From Caprimulgus europaeus (taxonomy: Eukaryota; Chordata; Aves; Caprimulgiformes; Caprimulgidae): 64,000 nucleotides of DNA. Location of the stretch: contig OU015535.1 of assembly GCA_907165065.1 (NCBI GenBank), positions 1,178,001 to 1,242,000 on the forward strand, in the 5' to 3' direction. Shown one piece after another: positions 23,751 to 37,819 of the stretch. Positions within the stretch are counted from its first letter, which is position 1. Every line of letters starts with the position of its first letter. Under the pieces are notes generated by a model. It had not been told where the DNA came from. It searched no databases and saw only the letters and a list, made by a program, of their open reading frames with translations. The position numbers and the translations under genes are program-made.

Positions 23751-25550
23751 TTGGGGCTAGGGTATGATAATTTGGCGATTCTCAAGACAGAAGACACATG
23801 GGGAATCGCACTCTGTGGCTAAAAGGAGTTGCTTTTTCACATTTTAATTACACACGAATGCATTGCTATGGAACAGCCTTCACCTTCCCATACCAGTCCA
23901 GTACTGTCATGGTTGCTGTTCAGGATATGGAGGTCGTTCCCAAATCAAACACACACAAACGTGTAAAAATCTGCAAAAGCTCTAAAAGTCACTGAAAATA
24001 ACCACTAAAGGAATCACTTACAGTGACCAGAGAGGATGCAAATCTATATCCAGGCACAGATAATGCACAAGAAAAAAAATCTCTATCATCGCCCACAGTT
24101 AAGAAAGATTCTTGTACACAGTTTCAACACTGTGGACATCTGAAATTGGGTCTTATCCCACATTTTCAAACCACTGAAAGAGACATTCTTCACTGGAAGA
24201 AGAAACTGAATAAGTAAATCATCAAGAAACATGATTAATAGGCTTTAACTTCGAAATTCCCTGAGCCTTCACAAGTACAGCAAGTCCACAAAGACATTCC
24301 TCAGCATCAAACACAAGGGCAGTGATCCTGCTCTGCAAAAATATTATCTGGGAGCCAAGAATCACTTGCACTTCTCCATTCTTGAAGCTGCTGAGTTCTG
24401 ATGATAATTGAATTAATGACAGCTGGGTATTACCGAGCTCCACGGGCAGCCCTTGCCATGCACCATAACTTCTGCAGCATGGCCTACCACGTTGGCTTGA
24501 GGAACAGGGCTGGAAGGGGAGGCAGGACAATTGGGGGTATGAAGTGTTGTCAGGAGGGTCCATATCAGCTACAAGTCAGCAAAGGATCACACTGCATGGA
24601 GGTAAAAGCCAGATGCTTCAATCTTAATGTAGCTTTAACATCACTGGAAGAACCACAACAGCAACGAGCATTTGTACCAAGACAGCTGTAGAACATAACC
24701 ATGGGTGGACTTCTTCACCAATAGACGTGTTCCTGGAACTGATGACTTTTCACACGCTGACAACATTGAAGGCAGACTTTAATGAGCACTGACGAAAGAT
24801 TGTCAAAACAACATCCAGCTCCTCTGCCCTTCTGGGCAGAATGGCAACCTTCTTGATTTTGGCAACTGCACATCTTGGCAAAATAGTGCCAGGAGGAGCT
24901 CTCATAATTGCAAACTTCATTGTAACAACAAGTATTGCATAAGCTGAACCAGAATTATTGATTTATGGAAGCTGTTGGGTGTTCAGGATGAGAGCAGTTA
25001 ACGGGGTCTCTAGTCTTAAAGGTTTCACACTCTGAAAATAATCAGGGTTAGTAGAATGAGATCTATTCAAGACCAAAAAATCACAGCCAATTCTTCTAAC
25101 AATTCAGCCATTTTCTTCTTGCAATGCTGTTGTGTTTCTGCTTGCACAGCACTGCTGAATCCCAGGCCTAGAGCAGGTGACTCCTGCACACAGAAGCACC
25201 AGTCCCTCTATGAACATGTATTTAAAAGACAACCCCAGCCCCCAAGGCCTACTTCCAGCAGTAAAAAATGAAAGAAGACAAAATGTTTCTAGCTTCTGTA
25301 AGATCATCAAGACTACACAGCTTCTTGCAATCATCAGAAGAAATCAGTGGGACAAGCCCTCTGCACACCACTCCTCACCACGGTGCGATCTCACCTAATA
25401 AAATGGAAATCAGGAACACGTAATGGAAGCAACCAAGTTTTCAGACACATGAAAGTCAACAGGAACCCTGTCTGCTTATGCTTAGACTGTCTTTAATCCA
25501 TTATGTGTGCTCCACTATGACCAAATAAGAATCCCACTTATTCAGCAGGA

Positions 25551-25790
25551 GCTGTCGCCAGAAACATAAACATCACACCACCCCGGGACGGGGTCGGGCT
25601 CTGGACGGCAACACACGGGCAACGGCTGCGGGTTGCTTGGTGGAGATTAACTCTTACCAACAACTCCTATAAAAGCAGACCTGGTGGCTTCTCTGGGTGA
25701 CTTTTGTGTTTAGCACTCACTAGCACACAAATGCTGCTAGGGGAAAAACATTTCTGATGCTTCTTTTCTGGGCAGATTTAGGAAATAAAA
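25551..25790 (+). promoter_or_regulatory. CpG-dense patch with TATA box and downstream AATAAA: promoter-like or LTR-like
   Basis: Bases 25551-25630 hold about eight CpG sites (CCCGGGACGGGGTCGGG and neighbours) in a CpG-poor neighbourhood. A strong TATA box, TATAAAAG, lies at 25668-25675, which would place a start near 25700. AATAAA follows at 25784-25789, about 85 bases later, then an A-rich run. The order GC-rich block, TATA, short spacer and poly(A) signal is what an LTR (U3-R) shows, and a small promoter would show the first two. I found no TG...CA ends or target-site duplication, so neither is proven. Confidence 0.35.
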
Positions 25791-28609
25791 GGAAAAAAAA
25801 GAAGTAGTGCTCATTTTGGAATGCAAGCAATAAAGATCATTACCCTCGGTACTGACACCTTGTATAATTTGAAAAATGATGTGACTTTTGGGTAAACACG
25901 AACATGCCATAAAGAAGGTGTTCTTACATTAATTAAAAAAAAAAAAAAATCAAGTGTACAGGCAGTGTAATGAGCCAGAAAAAGGCCTGATTTTAAAAAC
26001 ATGCATTATGAGGCATGAATTATGTCCTTAGCTGTTTGAAGGTATTTTCTGCCTGTATTTTTATAAACCTATAGAATCAGAGGCTATCTTCAGAAAGTGA
26101 GAAAACACCAAATAGTTATACTTTATATTTTTTAATGCCATTCATAAGTTGGTAACTCAATCTGAGCCACAACATAGGGTTCAAATTGTTCCATTTATAC
26201 TCAGCAAATAATAACTGCTGAGCACACCGGGGTCTTGACAATCATGGGAACCTTCCCGTGGGCTTTAACAAGCCCCAGATTGGAGCAGAGTTGATGGGAG
26301 TTTTGCTGCCTAAGAATGAAGTGGGAACCTGGGGGCTTGTCTCTGAGACAGGTGCTCAGCGATGGAGCCGTCAACGAAGGCCTCGGAAGTTGGCCAAAGA
26401 GGTGGAAATAACATCAGTTAAAAAAATTCACTAGAAACACCATGAAATTGGATACCCACACATAACCATACTTAAAAAGTTGAGTCTGTTTGTTTAATTT
26501 GGGTGAGCTTTCAAATAACTCGGAACTAAGGTAATCTGGAGTAAGCACAACACCACGAAGGAAGCACTGGAGCTGGTGTGTCAGACGCCCCTCACCACTG
26601 CTGTTGCCACAGGACCTGGAGATGTCTCTGAGCGGCCCGTGCTCGACCTGCCAAGGCACATTTTCTCAGTGAAAGTTTTTCAAAGCTTGTGCAAAACCAA
26701 TAAAAATGAAAGTGAAAATTTAAAATCCAATTTAGGCTCCAAATAAATTTATTTTACTATCCAAGGAGAAGACAAAGAGAAACAGAAAGAATCTCATGAA
26801 ACTGACTACCTACACAACCAGCATCTTGACTTCAATTTAACAACCATAGATTATTTATACTTTTCAAGTCATGACTTTGTAGCACAATTCTTAACCTTTA
26901 ATACATCAAACAGCTCCTCGGTACCTTTAGGTTTCATCCACACGTTCTGCCCCATTGGCATCAATGGAGCCAAGAAAATTTACATCCCATGAGAATCTGT
27001 TTCAAGACGAAGGCAGCATTGAATTATCTCACTTCCTTGGCTATTGAAAATATTTTGATCCTTGATAAATACTTCTTCCCCTCCCAGTTAGCACCAGGAA
27101 GGCTGTGGGAATACAAAGAGCGGGAACATGAGCAGTGCCATATTCCAGAAGCTCCCATACAGGGCAATACTGAGTTGGCTGCTGATTCAGGCCACAGCAG
27201 ATCAAGGTCACCTCCACTGGGCATCTTCAGAAACCCAGCAGAGCACAGGTACTTGACAAATATCAGCAGCTCTTCAGAAAGGCTCCAGAGGCACTGGAAA
27301 ATACAGCTGTGACAGTGAGGTGTTTTTAAAACTCTGTGGAACACTCGAGACGCTCCCATGCGTAGGCTGCTTGATGGTCACTCTCAAAGCACAAATCTCA
27401 TCCCTCACATTCAGGGTCACCAGCTTCCCTGTACTATTTTTTTAATAATCTTTTTTTAAACAGGAACAGATCCACTCCTGTTGGCACTTACACTGCTCAC
27501 GTGGATCTTTTGTCCCCACAGGATGCACCACCTTACTGACTTTTCTACTTCACTTCATCCCCATTGATGATCCGTTCACTTCCTGTCCTCTGGGAAACAG
27601 AATCCCTGCTCCATGCTGTGAGGTGGTTCTCCATGAACTTCCAATGGTTTGAGGAGCTCTAAGTGCAATTCTAGAGACAAACCAAGCTGGAAAATGTCAG
27701 AATTACACACTTTTTTAAAGACTCACCAAACAAATACGTATTTAGCACTGAGAAGCACAAACGTGTTTCTCTGTTGCAGGATGGATCCTGTACTTGACTC
27801 TGGACCTAGCACCCAGCCCCTGTAACATCTGCTGCTCTGCAGTATCAGTGTACACCAGCAAAAGCCTCTGAATACCCAAATTTCCTCATTTTCAAATCTC
27901 CTAGGCAAATTAGATGTGATCAGCATGTGCAACATGCATCTTCAGAGGTATGGGTGCAACCAGCTACGATATGCTCTTACCTGGAGGTCCACAAGTTTAG
28001 GTCCTAAGTGAGAATGATCTTGGATGGAGAGCATCAACATGCCAGCACCAAGCAGTAGGTGCCTGCATGGCCTTTCTTCCTCGTGTCCCCTGTTTGGAAG
28101 GGAACAGCCCTACCACAGGCACAGCAAACCAGCTGTGCCCACCACAGCTCTGTGATGGAGCAGGGGTTCACATTGGCTTTCCTTCACTTGCAAAGAACCT
28201 CTCACTGGAGCAACCTAACTTCTTGCCCAAGTCATCTCAGCTTGCTGGCTGAGATGTTGGTGTTCAGCATAAACAGAAAAAAAGCAACAAATCATGACAA
28301 TGAAAGGCCACCACCATAAAGAAGAGCCACCTTGCCCCATCCAAGTGAGAGGTGCAGTTAAAACACACGAGCTGCACATTTTCCATTTCATCAAATCCTG
28401 TTAATAGAATTCTACAATCTGGGAGTCGAAGCTGCACGTTGGAAAAAGCCAGGGAAACATTTGCTTTGGCACTAGCAGGTTCTCAGATTTTTCCAGTTGG
28501 AACAATGATAAATGACTTAACCCTGATCATTTTTCTGAAACCTGATTTTTTTTTTTTTTTTTGTTTGACATTTATTTACAGTTTCTATAAACACTAACAC
28601 CTATAAAAC

Positions 28610-29300
28610 ATGGTTTACTGTTTGATTGCTTGGCGGACAAGCAAGCCTTAAATACATAAATTATGAGCACCTAGTTAATGAGTGACATGACGGACATGAA
28701 GTTTTATTTACCATTGGCATGAGCCTTCATATAAAATTAGTGGCATAAGAAAGCCAGGTTTTGTGAATGCACATAGTCATACCTATTCATGGCCTGACTT
28801 TTTTATTTTTTTCTCCTTTTTTTTTTCTTTCTTTTTTTTTTTTAAAGACTTGACATAAGACTGTGGCCTATGTGTAATTTCATTGCCTGGAGCAAGGTTA
28901 AGGGAAAGCTGCTCCATCTGGCAATTTCCCTTTGACTGGCACATAGTTAAACAATGATGCAGTTTGACAAATTTCAAACCCTGCTTATGAAAAAATAACA
29001 TAAACACAATAGTCACTCTGAGTAGATTGTCCACCTGTGCAAGCGGGCATGAAGTGTTAAGTAAAGGCTGCTGGTAATGAATAAAGATGCAGTGCATAGT
29101 TGGATTAGGTCGTTCCAAATGTAAATCACTGTCAGATAAAGCACTTGTGTTTACGTGTAGCATTAATATTTTGATCAGTGTGTTTAAGAGAATTAGCTTC
29201 TTAATGCAGATGTTCTCATTTGGACCTTCACACCCGTAGCTTCAGCCAACTCCTTTACCATCAGTTATGTCAACATGTCATAAATCTCAGCTGCCTTAGC
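28610..29300. promoter_or_regulatory. Possible conserved non-coding block
   Basis: Apart from a T-rich stretch (28798-28845) the block is repeat-free. It contains words typical of developmental enhancers: CCTAGTTAATGAGTGACATGA near 28670, AACAATGATGCAGTTTGACA near 28951 and AGCATTAATATTTTGATCAG near 29160. This is an impression from composition, and only alignment to other birds would settle it. Confidence 0.3.
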
Positions 29301-32300
29301 TTCGCTTTTAAACAAAGCTTTGCTGTAAAATTGGGAGGCGTGTTTCCTTCGGGCTTGATTTTGGGCAAATTTCTTGTTATTTTGTTGAAAATCTGACACA
29401 TTAATGTCCAATTAACCATCTTTGAGTATTTTACTGACAAGGATCCCAGCAGCAATCCAATGCTTTTTTTCCTGGTAAGAACCTCCCTGCCCCCCACCCA
29501 GCCAGCTGTATCCATTATGGGAACAAGAAGTCTTTATATCTTGACACACAAACAATAAAGGCATTACACTTAGAGGAAACAGGACATATGTCTCAACAGC
29601 TCCTTACTCGATATGCTTTCAGCCTCCATACCATAAAGGTAAATAAAAAGCTCACAAAATGCTCACAAAATTGGATACAGTGAAATTCCAATACAAATTT
29701 CATGGACAGTTGGCAACGGGTTGGTTTTTGGGTTGGTTTGGTGGGGTTTGGGGTTTTTTTTTAACAAGGAATATTTTTTAACCCATCCAAGTTATTTTAA
29801 CATCAATACCTTTATTGCAGGAGTTGCTGGGGGATGCAACAGCTGCAATAAAACACAGCCCATGTAGGTTCTCCCTGATCACTATGACCATAGCAATAGT
29901 GTCACTTTGTAAGCTTCACGGGTTTACCTTTCATGAAGAGATCATTACCCCCCTTTTTAATCAGTAATTTTACACTCTCAATTTTTTTTTTCCAAGTGCT
30001 TTTAAATGTTGAGGAAGAAATTATAATTTAGTCTTAAAATGCTTAATATTAAAAGGAAAATTAAATCATTTTTGCTGAAAGATGTGCAGCAAACAAGACA
30101 TTCCATAATTTTTTTTTTTCTGAAATCCTGAATAAAAACATGAGAAAAGAGAAATGTTTGCATTTTGGAGGGTTTGTGTTTAATCAAAAAATATTTTGCA
30201 TACCTCTGATTAAACATGGGGTTTTAACTTCAATGAATTATTACTATTCAATATAGTTTTCTAACTGCAATTTGTAAGCACTTGACAGTTTCCTACCAAT
30301 CTCCCCATACACCACAACCACTGTCAAGAATTAACACAAACTTCTGCAGGCATGGGGCTGTCTGCAAAGACCATCTTGCCTTTCCAGAGCTTCTACATCA
30401 TTATTGCAAGCAAGGCATTGAGGTTTTTAACAATTTCCTCTTTTTGATTAATTTATTGTAACGATTTTGGTTTGGGTTGGTTTTTTTTCCAATATGGTGA
30501 TAAGTGGTTAACATTCATGGGAGCAAGATTTGGCAACAGGGATCTTTAGGTCATACATTGGTCATCATGACCATCATCTGAGAGTTGTGGACTACAGATC
30601 CACTGCAAGGAAACAAATTTGCTCTGAAACTCATTTCAATGTTTGCAAAACCATCCAAGTTTGTGGGCTACCACAGCCCTTTGGGCAAAAGGAGGGTGAA
30701 CAAAAAACAAGTGGCACGTTAAAGATACCATAAACAAAACTGGTATGATGGGACAAAAGTCTCATCTGCCCTTTGCCCCCAAGATGAAAGGAACCTGCTG
30801 TTGAAAAAAACACCCAGAGAGCAATGTGGTGTCTCAGTGATGTGATCATTCTCATAAGCATTTAGGGTTAATCACACACCTACCTAAAGCAACTCGAGGA
30901 AGCTACCATGGATTATTTCCCAGGGAAGGAGGGCTGACACATTTCATAGATCATTTCTTTTCTATCTGGCTCATAAAGTGAAAAGCCAGAAACAATAAAA
31001 AGTGAAAGGTTGAACATGGTTCTAAGACTGGATCCCACCATCCTGGTTGCACGAGAGCAAAACATCACACAAATGTTTAATTCCTGAGCAATTCAGCGTT
31101 ACTGCTCCTGCTTAGGACATGGTGCTTCAAAGGAGTTAAGGAATAGGACCAAGGAGATGTAACATCAGTGATTAAATCTGAACTTTTCCTCCTGCTTTGC
31201 ACTTTGAATATTTATTTGCCAAACCACTTTATTTGTCTGCACCTTCGTGCCCACAGATAACCTGGAGTTGTTTCAGGGGGAGCAAAGTCTTTTCCTGAGT
31301 TTAGCAGTTATTTTTAATGTATTCATTTTCAATAAACCTGCAGGTGGAGTGAGCATGTTCTTTTAAACCCCTGTAGCTGTGGGAGAGACATCATCCTTGG
31401 CTAGTTGAACTGGACAAAACTCATTTCCCCAGTGATGACACTGGAGGATGACAAGCACTTTCTGCTTGCACCAAGTGTACATGACCACGATACCCTAGTC
31501 CATCAGCTGCATTGCATCTCAGTTCAGTAAAAACTAGTTTAATATATGGATTTACTTAATTTATTTATGGGTTTAATGTATGGAAAATAGTTTAATATAT
31601 ATGGAAAATAATTTAATATATGGATTTAAATTTGGGTCATCCAGTCACCTAATGATGCCACTGTCTGTTTGCAGACTTGTCAAACCTACTAAACTCTGAG
31701 CTGGTGTCATGGCAAACACACACAGCCAAGAGTCTGGCTGCAAGAAGGTCCTGCTGAAAACTCCAAAGAAAGGGAAAGTGGAAGTATGTTTTGATGAGTG
31801 GAATGTAATTTAGAAAGTCATTAAAAAACGAATGAAGAGCTGGCTGATCTACTCAGAGACCCTAACAATTAAGCTAGCCTCAAGATTCAATTCCTGAAAC
31901 ACTTCAGGAAAGAAAATCAAATCACAAAATTGGTGCAATTTGCCAAAAATGACAAACAATGCTCCTCATTCTCTTCCTTAAGTTCTAGGGTTTTATGAAT
32001 CACAAAAACATTATAAAGATTAAAATCTGTCACTTTGCAATTGCACACGCTGTGACCTGCGAGAATTGCATGAAGCAGCCTCACTTCAGTGAGAAATCCA
32101 ACTCAGACCTGTCAAAGCCCTAAATATAATTTTAATTTCCAAAATTATCCCAACAAACTACAAGACAAAGCTGAACAATTCCCCACTTCCCTTTCCAACC
32201 CTCCACACTCATATTTCTTCAGGTGATCCCACAGAGCCGCACTCTTCCCTTCTTCTCTCTGAGCATTAGGACATCCACGGAGAAGACCAGAGGGAAGAGC

Positions 32301-33674
32301 TGGTCTCCTGCTCCAGCAGCACTGCTAGAAACCTCCAGAAGGAGCGGTGAGGAAAGTCCTCACTCTGAAAGCCTACACTGGCACTCTTGTGAGTACGATG
32401 TCAAATAACATATATGTGATATTCAGGTTTTAATTTTCTGACCTTTCAGCTGCTCCATGGTCTCTCACTCTCATTTCAGGAATGACACCACCATAAAACT
32501 TTCTGATTTTATGTATTTTATTACTTTGAAACCTATTTTGAGATTTCAAATGTATATACAAAAGATTGGATCCATTTTTTACACCTTGCCTGATCTCGAT
32601 GCCTCCTAACGGATAACTACTTCTCCTCCATTTCTATTCTAGTTTAATAATGATAAACAAACAAAAACTGCAAATTTTCTCAAAAATACCAGAATATACT
32701 CTTTTAATAATGGCACACAAAAACATTTATTAAAAAAAAACCCCTCCAACATTCCTCAAGAACTCATACTCCAAAGGTTTCCAAAATAAAAATCAGATAT
32801 AAACATAATAATTATATCCATACCTAGAAAATATTATTTAAAATATACTTGGAAGAAATAAATTCTTCTGCTGTATAATGTTCAAAATACTGGTTCCTAA
32901 ATATTCTTCTTGCTTGGAATGAAATCAAGTCATTCCACACTTGTTGTTGGTTATGCTAATCCTGTAATATTACTATTTATTCCAACTAAGAAAAAAAGGG
33001 CTAAGCCAGCTGTCCAAAACGTCAGCATTTTAATGTTCTCAGTGCTGGTGTAATATTTTATCACCTGTTCTTTATGTTCTGTGTCTCGATTCATACATTA
33101 AATTATATGTCAGAATTACTTATGGGGATAGCTATCAGCTTAGGCTGATTTAAGACTGCAATAAAAATTGCACAACAGCCTGAAAAAGATATAAAATGTT
33201 TGTGACAGAGTTGTGCTGTCTGACACCCTTGGCATGGCCCTAAAAAAAGCTGCAGAATCCAATCCCCATAGGTTTCCAGAACCTAACCTGAGCCCCAACA
33301 GCATGTAGTGTTGTATGAGAAGTTTAAGTACCACTTGCACATCTTAAAATTCTAAATTATATACATGTTATCACAGAAAAGTGACTTTACAGCTAAAAAT
33401 GGCATGAGTGGCTCTACAGAAAAGGAAGTGGGACAGCATTACTGAAAATAAATAAGATTATTTTTGTGGTATTGACTTATTTGGAAAAAAGAATAAAAAT
33501 CAAACGTGCTACTGAGCTTTCAGGTTTGTGTTTAATCACACACTAAAGGCACAGTATATCTGAATTCACTGCTTTTCTTGCAGTTCATTTTTGCTCGAGT
33601 ATCAGGTCAAGCCATAACTGAAAAATAATGGATGCACACAAGGAAGAGAATGGAAGATATTGTCTACCCTCCAA

Positions 33675-34022
33675 AGAATCACAGAAAATCGGGTTGGAAG
33701 GGACCTCAAGGATCATCTGGTCCAACCTTTCTTGGCAGAAGTACCATCTAGACAAGGTGGCCCAGCACCCTGTCCAGGTGGATTTTAACAGTGTCCAGTT
33801 TTGGGGACTCCACCACCTCCCTGGGGAGATGATTCCAGTGGCTCATTGTTCTCAGAGTGAAAATTTTTCTTCTTTTGTCCAATGGGAGTCCCTCCAGGAG
33901 TAACTTGTACCCATTAGTCCTCATCTTTTCCATGTGACTCCTTGTACAAAAGGAGTCCACCACTTTTGTAGCCATGCTTTAGGTACTGGAACATGGTGAT
34001 TTGGTCTCCCCTAAGCCTTCTT
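33675..34022 (-). mobile_element. CR1 LINE fragment, minus strand, diverged (type D)
   Basis: It starts with AGAATCACAGAAAATCGGGTTGG and continues with the block TCATCTGGTCCAACC, CCACCACCTCCCTGGG and CCCATTAGTCCTCATC, all familiar in older avian CR1 3' ends. Homology ends near CTAAGCCTTCTTTA, inside ORF2. The minus-strand frame 33748-33975 keeps pieces such as RRKIFTLRTMSHWNHLPREV, matching the NFFxVRVPEPWxRLPREGV region of other copies. It is clearly more diverged than types A and B, so it is probably an older insertion. Confidence 0.88.
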
Positions 34023-36795
34023 TAGGGTTAGAAACCGGAGGAATTGTGTTTGCAAGGAAATAGATGATCCTGGTTAAGCCCCTACCCAGTCTCTTTATTC
34101 TTACACAACGTAGAATGTGCCAATGTCAACTAATGACTCCGCAGTGTTAAGCCAGAATGAACAAGGGATCTGGATACTCTTCTCTTGTTAGTAAAGTTTG
34201 AGGAGATTTTGAAGAAATTTTACATTTCAGTGGTGTGTTGGATTCCTTTTGCCTGATTATATAAGCACAAGGAAATAATACCAGTGAGCTCTCAAAATCT
34301 CTGACTACTGTAAAACTACCTTGGTTCAAGTGAGTAGGCTGCAGAGTACCACAAACACTATTCTCCACCTTCTTCTGCTCATGAGAAGAAATTGCTACCC
34401 ATACTATCACTTATTTACAGCCAAAAGGTAACGCAGGTTCCACTCCTGATCAGTAAAGGCTCTACAAATACCCAAGAAAAAGACCAAATAGTAGTTTTAT
34501 TCCTTTGCACAAGCCCCAGTTGGTAGGGCAACCACGTGAGAGTGAGAAAGGACCAGCTTTTCCATGCTCTAGCAGGTGTAAAAATGAATCCTGTGCTTCA
34601 GGAATGGGTTTCTAGGATTCCTGTTTTGTTCGTGTCTAGTGACTCCCTGGGGAAATGCCTAAAGACTTCCAAAATCCCTGATGGGAAAGCAACACTGCTG
34701 CTACAGACCAACTCTGTTTCTTCTCAGGCACCATCTTAACAGGGAGCTGCACCTCAGTTTTGGCTACAGAGTCTTACAAAGTTCTTTCTGGTTATGATGG
34801 CCCTACCACTTCCTTCTCCATTATTTACCCATTTGCAAATGCATTTAGCACAAATATCTTGGATACTCACTTGATGCTGCATGCAAATAAAGACAGACAC
34901 AGTAGGCTACCCTGACACAGATCAGATGCTGTCACAACAATGAGAGCTTGAATTATTTTCATATTATCTCAATGGAATATGTAAGTCCCGATTATAATGT
35001 TCTAATAATCAATATTAACCAGTTCCAGGCCAAATTAAAAAAATCTGGAGCCCTAGAAAATGCTTCCTCCAAATGCTTCTGCCACAGTAAGGCTATTTGT
35101 AAGATCTGAGGATTTATCAGTTACCTGGTTCTTGACCCTTGTGATTTATTTAGTGGTCCCAAAAGCAATAAGGACATTTAGCTAAAACAGGGGCATTCAT
35201 AAACACTTTGATTCCACCTTCAAAAAAATTTGTCCTTATGAAATTTTGTCTCCCAAAACACACAGTCCATTATTTTTCTGACTAAACCACCCATCAGAAG
35301 GTTTGTCCAGCTGGAAAGTGCTGTTTTCTACAAGTCAAACCTTGTACTCCACGGCCCAGCTCCATGGCAAAGAAGAGCAGCACTCTCTTCTTCCTCACTA
35401 CAGCTCTGCACAGGCTTGGAGCTGGTCAGCAATACAGACAGGACAACAATATCCATCCACATCAGTGAACCAAAAAGCAGATGACATCTTAGAGGTGTGC
35501 AGTGATACTCTCTGATAATTAAATACAGCTAATTACAATCCAAAGCTGTGGAAGGCAATTGTTTGTGGACAGTGTGTGATGTTCCTTCAGATGACCAGTC
35601 CCCAATAAAGTCTCCATTCAAAACTTTTCTGGCAAAATATTTACCAGCCAACATCTTTTTAATCCAAACTTATTGCCATTGGTGTAATGAGAGATCAGTT
35701 CTCATACTCCAGTTTCAGCAAGTTCTCAACAAATCCAAAAGGGAATACACCTCAACATTTATATTACTATGCTGTGTGATTATATGGAGTGGTCCAAATG
35801 GGAATTCAACAATGTCCTTGTGGGCAGTCTGAAGCCTCCTGGCTCTCAGTCCTTCTCATTCCATTTGCGGTCTCTCATGCTTTGAGTGCCAAGAGGTAAT
35901 ATCAGTGTATACTTGCCCTATCTCACCTCTGGTCATAAAATTTTTCACTTCTAAACCTAGGAATTTGCTTCTACACTGCAAAATGCAGGTAGGTGAGATT
36001 CTGCCCGGCCCAGGCTGAAGCAATATATTGAGATTACCAGAGTATTAAATCTAGACCTGAATGTTTTGCTGTACCTCAACTTGGGTGTTTGGAACTAATA
36101 GGAGTTTTGTTGTTCAATTTAATGAAGACAGGATTTCAACCCCAACCAAACATGTTCCTCCAGGCTATGACAGTCCCTTAGTGAAAGGATTCAACCTTAT
36201 TCCTGTCAGTCAGCAGAATAATATAGTGTCAGCTGTAACATTCACATTTCATAGCACAACCATGTCCATTCCCTGCTTGCTGTATGCATGACACAGTAAC
36301 AGTGGTGATCACTTAAGAGGCACTGAAATGCTGGATGTCTTTTCCTGAAGACTTCTTCCATGACCTGAGCACTGCAATGGTGCTCCACATGGATAAACAA
36401 CTATTTACTAATACCTGTGTGTGAATGAGAAGGTTGGAGTTTCACTGATTATATTCAATAATTTTAACTTTCATAGTTTTTTTTCAGATGAAGGGTATGA
36501 AATCCAACATCAAACCAAACACACACCACAGTTCTAAGCACGTGTAATAATTTTCTGGATGCTTTATAAGTTATCAGTAGTTTCATTTCTAATGTAAAGT
36601 ATGTTTGACTTTACTTAATGTTAAGTATGTCATTTACACTTAAAAAAAAAGTATTCTGTTGAGGCAGCAAAACAAATGGAAGTAACTTCTCCAGAGGCAG
36701 CACGTTCCAGCATCTGAGCCAAAGAATATTGGAAGATGGTTGAGAGACTCTACCATGGGTGTTTAGCCATCCTTTTGTGCATCATGCTTCCATCT
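34023..36795. other. Single-copy interval, no gene seen
   Basis: There are no recognisable repeats, RNA genes or coding frames. Frames at 34147-34410 (minus) and 35548-35832 (plus) resemble nothing known. Confidence 0.45.
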
Positions 36796-37397
36796 GGATG
36801 ACCATGAGCCAGCACTGTGCCCTTGTGGCCAGGAAGGCCAATGGCATCCTGGGGTGCATTAGAAGGGCTGTGGTCAGTAGGTCAAGAGAGGTTCTCCTCC
36901 CCCTCTACTCTGCCCTGGTGAGGCCACATCTGGAATATTGTGTCCAGTTCTGGGCCCCCCAGTTCAAGAAGGACAGGGAACTGCTGGAGAGAGTCCAGCA
37001 CAGAGCCACCAAGATGATGAAGGGAGTGGAGCATCTCCCTGATGAGGAAAGGCTGAGGGAGCTGGGGCTCTTTAGCTTGGAGAAGAGGAGGCTGAGGGGG
37101 GACCTCATTAATGTTGATCAATATCTGAAGGGTGAGTGTCAGGAGGATGGGGCCAGGCTCTTCACAGTGGTGTCCAGTGATAGGACAAGGGGCAATGGGT
37201 GTGAGCTGGAACACAGGAGGTTCTGCTTAAACCTGAGAAGGAACTTCTTTCCTGTGAGGGTGCCAGAGCCCTGGGACAGGCTGCCCAGGGAGGGTGTGGA
37301 GTCTCCTTCTCTGGAGACATTCAAGACCCGCCTGGACACCTTCCTGTGTGATCTCATCTCGGTGTTCCTGCTCTGGCAGGGGGGTTGGACTGGATGA
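36796..37397 (+). pseudogene. CR1 ORF2 protein, C-terminal ~200 codons, frame intact but 5'-truncated
   Basis: The frame is open from the truncation point to the natural stop at 37395-37397 (ending GGWTG). An upstream ATG in flanking DNA at 36759 extends it fortuitously. Blocks seen are [70 protein letters not shown] and [14 protein letters not shown]. Seventy-five consecutive residues match the 11695 copy exactly, which argues for recent common descent. It lacks the endonuclease and RT core, so it cannot act on its own. Confidence 0.9.
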
Positions 37398-37450
37398 GCT
37401 TCCGAGGTCCCTTCCAACCCCAACATTCTGTGATGCTGTGATTCTGTGAT
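36796..37450 (+). mobile_element. CR1 LINE fragment, plus strand, with intact ORF2 C-terminus (type A)
   Basis: The copy begins abruptly at GGATGACCATGAGCCAGCAC within ORF2 and runs to the CR1 3' terminus, which has three octamer-like units (ATTCTGTG, ATGCTGTG, ATTCTGTG). It is the inverted counterpart of the copy at 11650 and nearly as long. One octamer carries a T-to-G change. No obvious target-site duplication is seen. Confidence 0.96.
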
Positions 37451-37819
37451 CTGCTCTTGCTGGTTAGAGTATGAATTTCTTAGGGTGCAAGGATTGTCTC
37501 CTACTCTCTGTCTGTACAATGTCTAGGGCTGTAGGGCCTCATCTCAACTGGGACCTTGAGGGACTAATGCTATAAAAGTTTTCTAACAACAGCAAAGCAG
37601 CTCTTTGATCGCTCTGAATTTTGAGAACTCAGTAGAGCAACAGTTCAAAAATAAGTAGCGACCTGCCAGAACCTTATTTATCATCGTGCAGCCACAACCT
37701 GCCAAGGCAATGCAAAGAATTAAATTCCTCTCTGATGAAACACTACCTGCTTAAATGGGGTTACTGGAAGAGTGAATACAGTACCCTGCATAGAAAGATA
37801 ATAAAGATACTCGGGATTA

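Larger units (their letters stand above)
23751..33674. other. 10-kb single-copy interval, no gene recognised
   Basis: This is the longest repeat-poor stretch. Frames at 24222-24563 (minus, 113 codons), 24401-24691 (plus) and 27024-27359 (minus) resemble no family I know and overlap on opposite strands. Notable pieces are the CpG/TATA patch at 25551-25790, poly-T near 28548-28562 and 28798-28845, a G/T-rich tract at 29716-29761 and a candidate conserved block at 28610-29300. Confidence 0.45.

Noticed and set aside
24222-24691. Overlapping 113- and 96-codon frames on opposite strands, suspected processed pseudogene or exon
   Set aside because: Neither translation shows a domain I recognise, and no flanking splice sites, poly(A) tail or target duplication support a retrocopy. 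A protein search would be needed to reopen this.
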